From assembly GCF_004745805.1 (NCBI RefSeq), contig NZ_SRLQ01000012.1, positions 1 to 64,000 on the forward strand: 64,000 bases of DNA, written 5' to 3'. The position numbers and the translations under genes were made by a program. The notes below the pieces were generated by a model. It saw only the letters and a program-made list of their open reading frames with translations. It was not told where the DNA came from and did not search any database. The stretch is from Mycolicibacterium sp. CH28. GTDB lineage: Bacteria > Actinomycetota > Actinomycetes > Mycobacteriales > Mycobacteriaceae. Shown piece after piece: positions 14,529 to 24,675 of the stretch (position 1 is the stretch's first letter; each line of letters starts with the position of its first letter).

Positions 14529-15686
14529 GGGAACCCTCGGCACCTTCAGGCCCGACGCCGCGACCTGTTCGCGCATCACTTCGTTGACACCACCGCCGAA
14601 GGTGATGACGAGGTTGCGCTTGGTCTGCGAGTCCAGCCAGTCCAGCAGTTCGGCAGTCTCCGGCTCACCCGGATTGCCGTACTTGCCGACGATCTCCTCG
14701 GCCAGCCGGCCGATCCGCTGGATCCGCTCGGTCGAAAAGACCTTGGTGGCGGCGGCATCGGCGATGTCGATGGTTTCCCCGGAAGCCGCGACCTGCCAAT
14801 TGAGCAGCTCGTTGACCCGCCAGATCGCCTTGATCTCGCCCAGCAGCCGCCGGACATCGTCGTGGTCGAGCGGTGTGACGCCGTTGCCACCGGGCTTGGA
14901 GGCCCATTCGTGAACCCGGTCGTAGATCCCGGCGACCTTACCGGCCGGTCCGAGCATCACCCGCTCGTGGTTGAGCTGAGTGGTGATCAGCCGCCAGCCG
15001 GCATTCTCCTCGCCGACCAGCATGTCGACCGGAACCCGAACGTCGTTGTAGTAGGTGGCATTCGTGTGGTGCGCACCATCGGACAGGATGATCGGCGTCC
15101 AGGAGTAGCCCGGGTCGGTGGTGTCGACGATGAGGATCGAAATCCCCTTGTGTTTCACGGCATCCGGATCGGTGCGGCAGGCCAGCCACACGTAGTCGGC
15201 GTCGTGTCCGCCGGTGGTCCAGATCTTCTGCCCGTTGATGATGTACTCATCGCCCTGTCGCACCGCGGATGTCCGCAGCGACGCCAGGTCGGTACCCGCT
15301 TCCGGCTCGGAGTAGCCGATCGCGAAGTGCACCTCACCGGCCAGGATCGCGGGCAGGAACTTCTTCTTCTGCGCCTCGGTACCGTAGACCTGCAGGGTCG
15401 GCCCGACGGTCTGCAACGTCACCGCGGGCAGCGGCACATCGGCGCGGGCGGCCTCGTTGACGAAGATCGACTGCTCGACCGGTCCGAAGCCGTGGCCGCC
15501 GAACTCCTTGGGCCAGCCCACCCCGAGCTTGCCGTCGGAGCCCATCCGCTTGATGATCGCCCGGTAAGCCTTGCCGTGCCGATCGATCTCCATCTCGGCC
15601 CGTTCCTCGGGCGAGATGAGATTCGAGAAATACTGCCGCATTTCAGCTTGCAGCTGCCGCTGCTCGGGGGTCAGTTCGATGAACAT
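14523..15686 (-). CDS. fadE29: FadE29 (ChsE2), acyl-CoA dehydrogenase
   Basis: A 387-residue FAD acyl-CoA dehydrogenase subunit, ortholog of Rv3543c. With FadE28 it forms an alpha2-beta2 enzyme that desaturates the three-carbon (pregnenone-carboxyl-CoA) sterol side chain. Visible: FAIGYSEPEAGTDLASLRT (flavin and substrate loop), GDEYIINGQKIWTTGG, and a C-terminal FGGGVNEVMREQVA. It begins inside the end of fadE28 (16-base overlap) and its stop is the first link of the 32-bp mini-frame chain. It belongs to the KstR-controlled cyp125 operon. Confidence 0.94.
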   Translation of the reverse strand: MFIELTPEQRQLQAEMRQYFSNLISPEERAEMEIDRHGKAYRAIIKRMGSDGKLGVGWPKEFGGHGFGPVEQSIFVNEAARADVPLPAVTLQTVGPTLQVYGTEAQKKKFLPAILAGEVHFAIGYSEPEAGTDLASLRTSAVRQGDEYIINGQKIWTTGGHDADYVWLACRTDPDAVKHKGISILIVDTTDPGYSWTPIILSDGAHHTNATYYNDVRVPVDMLVGEENAGWRLITTQLNHERVMLGPAGKVAGIYDRVHEWASKPGGNGVTPLDHDDVRRLLGEIKAIWRVNELLNWQVAASGETIDIADAAATKVFSTERIQRIGRLAEEIVGKYGNPGEPETAELLDWLDSQTKRNLVITFGGGVNEVMREQVAASGLKVPRVPR

Positions 15687-16690
15687 TGCGCTCCCACCAG
15701 GTCGAGGCGATACGACGGGCCACCCAGCAGACGAGTGAGGTCCTTGATCGTGGAGTAGTAGCGGTGCATCGGGTAGGTGATATCCATACCCATACCGCCG
15801 TGGAGGTGATGACAGGTCTGCATCACCGGTGGGGCCTGCGACGACAGCCAGTAGCCCAGGACATCGAGATCGTCGTCGGCGTCCCGGCCTTCGGAGAGCC
15901 GCCAGATCACCGAGTTGGAGGCCAAAGCCAGTGTGCGCGAAGCGATATAGACTTCGGCGAGCTGGGCAGCCACGGTCTGGAACGTCGACAATGGGCGACC
16001 GAACTGCTGACGGTTGGCCACGTAGTTGGCTGTGAGCTTCAGCGCCCCGGCTACCAGACCCGCCGCGAACGCGCCGATGGCGGCCAGCGCCAGCTGGTTG
16101 ACCCGGTGGGCGGCCGCACCCGCGAGCACGGCGTCGGGTTCCACAGCCACATCGGTGAAGGTGACTGCGTACTCCTCACCGCCGGTGGAGGCGGGTGTCT
16201 TCGTCAGTCGCACACCATCGGCGCTCGGGGAGACCACCACAACGCCGCTGTCGGTCGTGACGACCAGCCAGGTGGCCTGCTCGGCGTAGGGAACCGCGAC
16301 CTTGGTGCCGTTGAGCTTCCCGTTGGCCAGCTTGGTCGCCGGGCGGTCCGGCAGCGACGCGCCGGGCTCGTTGAGTGCCGCGGACAGGATCGCACCCTTG
16401 GCGACACCGTCGAGGAACCGATCCTGCTGTGCCTCGGAGGCCAGATCGAGCAGCGGAAGCACCCCCAGGCCCAGGGTGGCCAGCGCCGGGGAGATGGTGC
16501 CGTACCGGCCGATCTCGGTCAGCGCCGTCGTGATCTCCGGCAACCCGACCCCGTCACCTCCGAGCCGTTCCGGCACGCCGAGGGCTGCCACACCCCCGGA
16601 AACCAGTGCCTCCCAGCTATTGTCGCGATCCAGCACCGAGGTCACCACATCGGCGACAGCCTGTTGCTCTGGGTCGGGAGTGAAATCCAC
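15671..16690 (-). CDS. fadE28: FadE28 (ChsE1), acyl-CoA dehydrogenase
   Basis: A 339-residue partner subunit of FadE29, ortholog of Rv3544c. The region AGALKLTANYVANRQQFGRPLSTFQ is the C-terminal helical core with the FAD-contact Arg and Gln; the middle domain (about 110-220) is divergent. A GTG start at 16690 follows AAGGAGG by 7 bases; the longer frame upstream runs into the end of cyp125. The last helix HHLHGGMGMDITYPMHRYY is typical. It lies 23 bases after cyp125. Confidence 0.93.
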   Translation of the reverse strand: MDFTPDPEQQAVADVVTSVLDRDNSWEALVSGGVAALGVPERLGGDGVGLPEITTALTEIGRYGTISPALATLGLGVLPLLDLASEAQQDRFLDGVAKGAILSAALNEPGASLPDRPATKLANGKLNGTKVAVPYAEQATWLVVTTDSGVVVVSPSADGVRLTKTPASTGGEEYAVTFTDVAVEPDAVLAGAAAHRVNQLALAAIGAFAAGLVAGALKLTANYVANRQQFGRPLSTFQTVAAQLAEVYIASRTLALASNSVIWRLSEGRDADDDLDVLGYWLSSQAPPVMQTCHHLHGGMGMDITYPMHRYYSTIKDLTRLLGGPSYRLDLVGAQCSSN

Positions 16691-16713
16691 CCGAGTCCTC
16701 CTTGTGTTGTTGT

Positions 16714-17991
16714 CTAGAGTGCTGCGGGGGCCGGATTCGCCGCCTCCGCGGCGGGCGTGCTTCCGGTGTAGTCGACCTGCCAGTGCTTGATCCCGTTGAG
16801 CCACCCCGAACGTAACCGCTCCGGGGCCTCGACCGGGGCGAGATCGGGCATGTGGTCAGCAATCGCGTTGAACATCAGGTTGATCGTCATCTTGGCGAGG
16901 TTGGCGCCGACGCAGTAGTGGACCCCGGTACCGCCGAACCCGACATGCGGGTTGGGGTTGCGCAGGATGTTGAAGCTGTGCGGATCCTCGAACACTTCCT
17001 CGTCGAAGTTGGCCGACCGGTAGAACATCGCCACCCGCTGCCCCTTCTTGATCGTCACGCCGCCCAACTCGACGTCCTCGAGCGCGGTGCGCTGGAACGC
17101 GGTGACCGGGGTGGCCCAGCGGACGATCTCGTCGGCGGCGGTCTCGGGACGGTCCTTCTTGTAGAGCTCCCACTGATCGGGGTTGTTGGCGAAGGCGATC
17201 ATCCCGTGAGTGATCGAGTTACGCGTGGTCTCGTTACCGGCGACCGCCAGCATCATCACGAAAAACCCGAACTCGTCCTCGGAGAGCTTCTCGCCGTCGA
17301 TATCGGCGTTGACGAGTGCGGTCACGATGTCCTCGCCCGGGTTCTCGGTCTTGACCCCGGCCATGTGCATCGCGTACGCCAGCACCTCCATCGACGACTG
17401 CTTGGGGTCGACGTGCGCGAACTCCGGATCCTCGCCGCCGGTCATCTCGTTGGACCAGCGGAACAGTTTCTCGCGGTCTTCCTGCGGGACACCCAGCAAA
17501 CCGGCGATCGCCTGCAACGGGAGCTCACAGGAGACCTGCTCGACGAAGTCGCCGACGCCCTCTGCCGAGGCGGCCTTGGCGATGGCCTGGGCGCGTTCGT
17601 TGAGCTCGTGCTCCAACCGGCCGATCGCCCGCGGGGTGAACCCCTTGGAAATGATCCGGCGCAGCCGGTCATGGTGCTCGCCGTCCATGTTGAGCATGAC
17701 GAAGCGCTGCAGGTCAATGTCCTCACGCGCCATCTCGTCCGGGAACTGCGGGATGGCGCCGTTCTCCCAGCTGGAGAAGACGTCGTTGCGTCGCGAGACC
17801 TCTTTGACGTCCTTGAGCTTGGTGACGACCCAGTAACCGCCGTCGTTGAACCCGCCCTTTCCGATAGGCTGCTCACACCACCAAATCGGCGCGACCTTAC
17901 GCAGCTCGGCCAGTTCGTCGACCGGCAGCTTCTTCAGATTCCGGTCCGGATCCAGGAAATCGAAGCCGTGCGGCAGGTTGGGGGTTTGCAT
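16714..17991 (-). CDS. cyp125: CYP125, steroid C26/C27 monooxygenase
   Basis: A 425-residue cytochrome P450, ortholog of Rv3545c. It oxidises the terminal methyl of the cholesterol side chain to the carboxylate, the entry step before CoA ligation and beta-oxidation. Visible: AGNETTR (I-helix oxygen-binding motif with acid and Thr), the ExxR region DEIVRWATPV, and the haem loop FGGTGVHYCVGANLA with the Cys ligand. It starts at an ATG with GAGGAG 9 bases upstream. It is the first gene of the side-chain operon, divergent from fadA5, with two KstR operators between. The Pro/Ala-rich tail after residue 410 is short and variable. Confidence 0.96.
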   Translation of the reverse strand: MQTPNLPHGFDFLDPDRNLKKLPVDELAELRKVAPIWWCEQPIGKGGFNDGGYWVVTKLKDVKEVSRRNDVFSSWENGAIPQFPDEMAREDIDLQRFVMLNMDGEHHDRLRRIISKGFTPRAIGRLEHELNERAQAIAKAASAEGVGDFVEQVSCELPLQAIAGLLGVPQEDREKLFRWSNEMTGGEDPEFAHVDPKQSSMEVLAYAMHMAGVKTENPGEDIVTALVNADIDGEKLSEDEFGFFVMMLAVAGNETTRNSITHGMIAFANNPDQWELYKKDRPETAADEIVRWATPVTAFQRTALEDVELGGVTIKKGQRVAMFYRSANFDEEVFEDPHSFNILRNPNPHVGFGGTGVHYCVGANLAKMTINLMFNAIADHMPDLAPVEAPERLRSGWLNGIKHWQVDYTGSTPAAEAANPAPAAL

Positions 17992-18009
17992 GTTCGTGCG
18001 CTCCTCAAA

Positions 18010-18023
18010 TATGACGTGTTCTA
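18010..18023. promoter_or_regulatory. KstR operator, cyp125 side
   Basis: TATGACGTGTTCTA matches the KstR pattern TnnAACnnGTTnnA with one deviation (G for the first A of AAC). It lies 19-32 bases upstream of the cyp125 start, where KstR is known to repress in related mycobacteria. Confidence 0.75.
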
Positions 18024-18088
18024 GTGCCAGTAAAACACGGCTTCACCGCAGACAAAAGGCACTGCGACATCCTCGCTTGTCAGAGTAA

Positions 18089-18102
18089 TGAAACGTGTTC
18101 TA
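18089..18102. promoter_or_regulatory. KstR operator overlapping a leaderless fadA5 promoter
   Basis: TGAAACGTGTTCTA fits TnnAACnnGTTnnA exactly. A -10 hexamer TAGCCT (18101-18106) overlaps its end, and exactly 6 bases separate that hexamer from the fadA5 ATG, the spacing expected for a leaderless mRNA. Confidence 0.85.
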
Positions 18103-18103
18103 G

Positions 18104-19276
<1,173 letters not shown>

Positions 19277-19308
19277 CGGGCGGCGGGTACGAGCTGAGCG
19301 ACCGAGTC

Positions 19309-20153
<845 letters not shown>

Positions 20154-20169
20154 GGCCGCGCCGGCGGCG

Positions 20170-20961
20170 TCACGACCACAACGCCCCTGCGGCGAGCTCG
20201 GCCGAGCGGATGCCCGCGGCCAGATCTGCGGTTGCCACGATCAGGTCGGCGCCGTCGCTATCTCCGACCCTGGGCGCCTGAACCACGATCGCGCCGTCCG
20301 GCGCGATGATCCGACTCTTGCCCAGCAGATCGCCGCCGCACTGGTTCGCCATGATCCACCACTGCCCGTTGGCCAACGCATTCGCGGGATACAGGATGTC
20401 CCACCAGGATTCGGTGGCGATCTCGTACGCGCACGGGGCGATCACGACACGGGCGCCGGCGTCGTGCAGAGCGCGCGCGTATGCGGGGTGATCACCGTCG
20501 AAGCAGGTGCTCAGACCCACAGTGCCAATGCCGTCGACCTCGACGACCGTTGCACGATCGCCCCTGGCGAACACCTCATGCTCGCCGAGTGGTGTGTAGA
20601 GGTGGACCTTGCGGTGCGTGCCGACAAGCTCGCCGTCGGGCCGGTAGCAGAGCGCGGTGTTGAAGATCCGTCCCGCACTCAGCTCCGGCACCGTACCCGC
20701 GAACAGCCACACGCCATGGGTGCGCGCAGCGGCTCCCAGCGCCTGGCCGCGCGGCCCGTCCAGTGGCTCGGCGGCACCACGCGCATCGCCGGCCACCGTC
20801 GCGGGGTCGTATCCGCACGGCCACAGCTCGGGCAGCACGACGAGGTCACAGCCCCGCTGCCCGAGTTCGGCGACAAATCCCAGCGCGTCGTGCAGATTCT
20901 GATCCGGCTCACCGCATTTCGGCAACCACTGCGCGATCCCGATGGTCGTGATGCCCGTCAT
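20170..20961 (-). CDS. nitrilase-superfamily amidohydrolase
   Basis: A 263-residue carbon-nitrogen hydrolase with the full Glu-Lys-Cys triad: Glu45 (VVLPELW), Lys118 (GTHRKVHLY), Cys153 (STCFD). It hydrolyses an amide, carbamoyl or nitrile C-N bond; the branch (amidase-like rather than true nitrilase) is suggested by the short length and the RKVHL motif. It starts with an ATG overlapping the aspartase stop (ATGA); a TTG one codon earlier is also open. It is the last gene of a five-gene minus-strand run with RidA, DUF1028, M20 and aspartase, converging on ddn. Substrate unknown; a carbamoyl- or acyl-amino compound fits the neighbours. Confidence 0.85.
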   Translation of the reverse strand: MTGITTIGIAQWLPKCGEPDQNLHDALGFVAELGQRGCDLVVLPELWPCGYDPATVAGDARGAAEPLDGPRGQALGAAARTHGVWLFAGTVPELSAGRIFNTALCYRPDGELVGTHRKVHLYTPLGEHEVFARGDRATVVEVDGIGTVGLSTCFDGDHPAYARALHDAGARVVIAPCAYEIATESWWDILYPANALANGQWWIMANQCGGDLLGKSRIIAPDGAIVVQAPRVGDSDGADLIVATADLAAGIRSAELAAGALWS

Positions 20962-22364
20962 CAACTGCTCCCATACCGCGGCCCAGTCAGATTGTGGGGC
21001 TGCAGGATCGTCTCGAGCTCCGACGCCGTCAGCAGTCCCCGATCGAGGACGAGTGAGGCGATGTCGGAGTCCGAGTTCAACGCGTCAGCGGCAAGCCTCG
21101 TCGCCGCCTCATAGCCGATATACGGGTTGAGCGCCGTCACCAGGCCGATGGACTGGTCGACGGTGGCGCGCATACGAGCCACGTTGGCGGTGATCCCCTC
21201 GACACACCGCTTCCGCAGGGTGTCGCACGCCGCCGTCAGGTGGGCCAGCGATTCGAACAGACTATGCGCGATGATCGGCTCGAAGGCGTTGAGCTGCAAC
21301 TGACCACCCTCGGCGGCCATGCTGATCGCGATGTCGTTGCCGACGACCTCGAACGCGACTTGATTGACGACCTCGGGAATCACCGGGTTGACCTTGCCCG
21401 GCATGATACTTGAACCCGCTTGCACGGCAGGAAGATTGATCTCTCCGAGGCCAGCCCGCGGACCAGAGGACAGCAGCCGGAGATCGTTGCAGATCTTCGA
21501 CAGCTTGACCGCGGTTCGCTTCAGAACCCCCGACAACTGCACGAACGACCCGACATCCTGGGTGGCCTCCACGAGATTCGACGCGGTCACCAGGGGCAGT
21601 TCGGTGATGACGCACAGCTCCTCGCATACCGCCTCGGCATACCCCCGTGGCGTGTTAAGGCCGGTACCGATCGCGGTGCCGCCGAGATTGATCTCGCAGA
21701 TCAGTGTGGCGGCCTCGCCCAGCCGGTCGCCGTCCTCACCGACCATCACGGCATAACTGCCGAACTCTTGACCGAGCGTCATCGGCACCGCGTCCTGCAT
21801 CTGGGTGCGCCCCATCTTCAGATGCCCGCCGAACTCGACAGCCTTGTCGGCGAACGCCGCAACCAGTTCGGCCATCGCGAGTTGCAACCGGTGAACCGCG
21901 AACTGCAGCGCAATCTTCAACGCAGTCGGGTAGACATCGTTAGTGCTCTGCCCGAGGTTGACGTGCTCGAGCGGATGCAGGTGTTCGTACTCGCCCCGCC
22001 GGTATCCGAGCAATTCCAGGCCCCGGTTGGCGATGACCTCATTGGCGTTCATATTCGTCGACGTACCCGCACCGCCCTGGATGACATCGACGACGAACTG
22101 GTCGTGCAGCAGACCGGATTTCAGCTCCTGGCAGGCCGAGACGATAGCGTCCGCACGCTCGGCGCTGAGCAACCCGAGCCGCTGGTTGGCTCGGGCGGCC
22201 GCCAGTTTCACGCAGGCCAGCGCAACGATCAACTCCGGATAGCGGGAGATCGGCATGCCCGTGATCGGGAAGTTCTCCACTGCGCGTGCGGTGTGCACAC
22301 CGTAGTAGGCGACGTCGGGCACCTCGTAGTCGCCAAGCAGGTCATGTTCCACACGCACGGTCAT
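20961..22364 (-). CDS. aspA: aspartate ammonia-lyase / fumarase superfamily
   Basis: A 467-residue class II fumarase/aspartase. The catalytic signature GSSIMPGKVNP is near residue 318, and the earlier boxes GGAGTSTNMNANEV and GQSTNDVYPTALKIA are of the aspartase kind. The reaction is release of ammonia from L-aspartate (or a derivative) to give fumarate. M. tuberculosis has no aspA, so this is an accessory gene. The ATG overlaps the M20 gene stop and its stop overlaps the nitrilase start, so it is translated in a coupled series. It probably finishes the breakdown of an aspartyl-type intermediate. Confidence 0.88.
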   Translation of the reverse strand: MTVRVEHDLLGDYEVPDVAYYGVHTARAVENFPITGMPISRYPELIVALACVKLAAARANQRLGLLSAERADAIVSACQELKSGLLHDQFVVDVIQGGAGTSTNMNANEVIANRGLELLGYRRGEYEHLHPLEHVNLGQSTNDVYPTALKIALQFAVHRLQLAMAELVAAFADKAVEFGGHLKMGRTQMQDAVPMTLGQEFGSYAVMVGEDGDRLGEAATLICEINLGGTAIGTGLNTPRGYAEAVCEELCVITELPLVTASNLVEATQDVGSFVQLSGVLKRTAVKLSKICNDLRLLSSGPRAGLGEINLPAVQAGSSIMPGKVNPVIPEVVNQVAFEVVGNDIAISMAAEGGQLQLNAFEPIIAHSLFESLAHLTAACDTLRKRCVEGITANVARMRATVDQSIGLVTALNPYIGYEAATRLAADALNSDSDIASLVLDRGLLTASELETILQPHNLTGPRYGSS

Positions 22365-23536
22365 CGCACACCTCCGTCTGCGCCATCCATCAGGCGCTGC
22401 CGTGTTGCGCCATCGCAGGCCGCGTCCAGGAGCGTCAGTGCCAACGCCCGGGCACCGTCGACCGCGGCTTTGTCGGCGGCTGCGGAGACGGCCGCCGCCG
22501 CGAATTCGAGTTGATGGTTGACCGCGGGCAGCGAGTCGATCCCGATGTAGGGGTGGATCGCCGGAATGCGTTGGGAGACATTGCCCATATCGGTGGACGC
22601 GCGGTTCATCAAGGAATCGGAACCGGAACTGAAGCGTCTACCGAGTTCCTCGGCGCGGCGCACATAGCCGGCCAGCAAGCCCTCGTCGGTACGAAACTCC
22701 GCGTATGGCTTGCTTTCGGGGGTGATCGTCAGCTCGCAGCCCGTCGCGAGCGCACCGGCCGCGAAGCATCGGTTGACGCGCTCCTCGAGACCCTCGAGTT
22801 CGGCCAGTGTGCCGGCTCGCACGTACCATCGCCCCTCGGTGCGCTGCGGAATGGCGTTCGGCGCCTCTCCCCCGTTGGTCATCACCCCGTGCACCCGGAC
22901 GTCGTGGGGGAACTGCTGGCGCAGCAATCCGATCGCCACCTGGGCAATGGTGAAAGCATCTGCGGCATTCACCCCTCGATCCGGGTAGGCGGCCGCGTGA
23001 GACGACTTGCCATCGTACTGAATATGACTGTGCGACACCGCATATGGCTCCGCGCGGGCCACGTCGACTGGACCGGGATGCACCATCGCGGCCGCGTGCA
23101 CGCCGACGAATCCCCCGCGGTCCAGTATCTCGATCTTTCCGCCACCGCCCTCCTCGGCGGGGGTACCGAACACCGACAGCGTGATCCCCAGTTCGTCGAC
23201 GTAGGGCGCGAGGGCGACCGCCGCACCCGTCGAGATCGCGGAGATCACGTTGTGGCCGCAGGCGTGCCCCATCCCCGGCAGGGCGTCGTACTCGGCGCAC
23301 ACCGCCAGGTGGAGCGGTCCGGTGCCGCAACGCGCCAGGAAAGCGGTTGGCAGACCAACGAACTCTTCCTCGACAGCGAAACCCGCATCGGCGAGTTCAC
23401 CGGCCACTCGCGCGCAGGAACGGACCTCTTCCCAGGCGATCTCGGGGTGCGCATGCAGATCGCGCGACAGCGCGAGGATACGATCGGTCACCCGGTCGAC
23501 GGCGGATCGAACAGCGTGTTCCAGTGTGGCGGTCAT
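22361..23536 (-). CDS. M20-family metallo-amidohydrolase
   Basis: A 391-residue M20D-type peptidase/aminoacylase (AbgB and IAA-amino-acid hydrolase kin). Metal-binding features: CAEYDALPGMGHACGHN, then PAEEGGGGK, with the dimerisation domain beginning about HSHIQYDGKSSHAAA. Such enzymes cut N-acyl, N-carbamoyl or N-aminobenzoyl amino acids. The start MTATLEH at 23536 is chosen because the longer frame overlaps the DUF1028 gene heavily; here it overlaps by four bases. Coupled by ATGA to aspartase, it could supply aspartate from an N-substituted aspartate. Confidence 0.85.
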   Translation of the reverse strand: MTATLEHAVRSAVDRVTDRILALSRDLHAHPEIAWEEVRSCARVAGELADAGFAVEEEFVGLPTAFLARCGTGPLHLAVCAEYDALPGMGHACGHNVISAISTGAAVALAPYVDELGITLSVFGTPAEEGGGGKIEILDRGGFVGVHAAAMVHPGPVDVARAEPYAVSHSHIQYDGKSSHAAAYPDRGVNAADAFTIAQVAIGLLRQQFPHDVRVHGVMTNGGEAPNAIPQRTEGRWYVRAGTLAELEGLEERVNRCFAAGALATGCELTITPESKPYAEFRTDEGLLAGYVRRAEELGRRFSSGSDSLMNRASTDMGNVSQRIPAIHPYIGIDSLPAVNHQLEFAAAAVSAAADKAAVDGARALALTLLDAACDGATRQRLMDGADGGVR

Positions 23537-24201
23537 AGATCGCCCGGTACCCCATACGACGGCGCAGCGGTGGGATCGATTCCGCGCGTGCGATAGTCGA
23601 CCTTCTGCGCCTCCCATACCGACCACAACCGGTGCAGTTCACCGATCGGATCGTCGTGCCAGTCGACGCGAAGATCGGTGACGGGCCAGGGCACGTCCTC
23701 GACCACCTGAAGTCCCGCGGAGTGCACTGGACCCGCCTCACCGCCGGCGGCGAGGGCAGCCCTGAGCCCGTCCAGCAGACGCTGTTCGGTCGACGACGCG
23801 TCGGAGGCGAGATATCCGTCGAGCAGCGCATCGACCACCGCGCGGTCGGCGAGCATGTTGCCTGCGGCAGCGGCGTTCTCGGCTTGTTTCTCGTGCCGGA
23901 TGCCCAGTGCCTTCGTACCGGTGTGAATCGCGGTGCGTCCCGACGAATCGACGACGATCAGTTGTCGGTAATCGGCGTGCGGTTCGCCCGCGACTGTCTT
24001 CGCCAGTGCCGACGACGCGTCGGCCCCGCCGGCAAGCGCATCCAACGCGAGCGCACCCAGATGCGGGTTCGTGACGTTCTGACTCGCGACCGCTCCGACA
24101 CCCGCACGCAGATGCACACATCGCGAGGCGACCGCGGGACTGGACGAGCACACCACCATGCCGAACGCCGCACCGTCGCGCACCACGAGCGAGAACGTCA
24201 C
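23533..24201 (-). CDS. DUF1028 family protein (Ntn-hydrolase-like fold)
   Basis: A 222-residue DUF1028 protein. The family has an Ntn-hydrolase-like fold by structural genomics, though its reaction is not known. The start is a GTG overlapping the RidA stop (GTGA); it gives Met-Thr-Phe-Ser-Leu, leaving Thr at the N-terminus after Met removal, as an Ntn nucleophile would need. Other features are SSSPAVASRCVHLRAGVGAVASQ, then RQLIVVDSSGRTAIHTG and AAGNMLADRAVVDALLDGYL. DUF1028 often neighbours RidA and amidohydrolases, as here. Likely a hydrolase in the same pathway; substrate unknown. Confidence 0.85.
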   Translation of the reverse strand: MTFSLVVRDGAAFGMVVCSSSPAVASRCVHLRAGVGAVASQNVTNPHLGALALDALAGGADASSALAKTVAGEPHADYRQLIVVDSSGRTAIHTGTKALGIRHEKQAENAAAAGNMLADRAVVDALLDGYLASDASSTEQRLLDGLRAALAAGGEAGPVHSAGLQVVEDVPWPVTDLRVDWHDDPIGELHRLWSVWEAQKVDYRTRGIDPTAAPSYGVPGDL

Positions 24202-24641
24202 GACGGGACCCGGCTGAGCACCGCGGTGGCGTCGATCTCGACCAGCCACTCGGGGCGGGCCAGCGCGTCGACGACCAGCCCGGTCGAAACCGGGTAGACG
24301 CCTTTGAGCCAGCGACCCATGACCCGGTATACCGTTTCGCGGTAACGGATGTCGACGAGGTAGACCGTCACCTTGACGATGTCCTTGAGGCTGCTACCCG
24401 CCTCCTCGAGAAGCATCGCGATGTTGGCCATCGCCTTCTCGGCCTGCACCTCGACATCTCCGACGCCCACCGACTCCCGAGTCTCGAGATCCTGGCCGAT
24501 CTGACCGCGCAGGTACACCACACCACCTGCCACCACCGCCTGGCAGAGATCGTTGTCGAGGTTCTGCTCGGGGTAGGTGTCCTTGGTGTTGAACGGCCGG
24601 ATTCGGGTATGGGTGGCCCCAGCCGGCGTCGCGTCGCTCAC
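24198..24641 (-). CDS. RidA family protein
   Basis: A 147-residue RidA/YjgF/UK114 trimer-forming protein. RidA members deaminate reactive enamine/imine intermediates. Visible: VVYLRGQIGQDLETRE, QAEKAMANIAMLLEEAGSSLKDIVKVTVYL, and a C-terminal RPEWLVEIDATAVL. The usual catalytic Arg of the RNMAP-type loop is replaced, since the loop reads ALARPEWLVEIDA; it belongs to an Rid subgroup rather than canonical RidA. The GTG at 24641 is chosen from family length. It is first of five overlapping genes that would follow the flavin monooxygenase. Confidence 0.85.
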   Translation of the reverse strand: MSDATPAGATHTRIRPFNTKDTYPEQNLDNDLCQAVVAGGVVYLRGQIGQDLETRESVGVGDVEVQAEKAMANIAMLLEEAGSSLKDIVKVTVYLVDIRYRETVYRVMGRWLKGVYPVSTGLVVDALARPEWLVEIDATAVLSRVPS

Positions 24642-24675
24642 TGGACGGAATCCTCTCTCAATCGTGGTGGCACCA

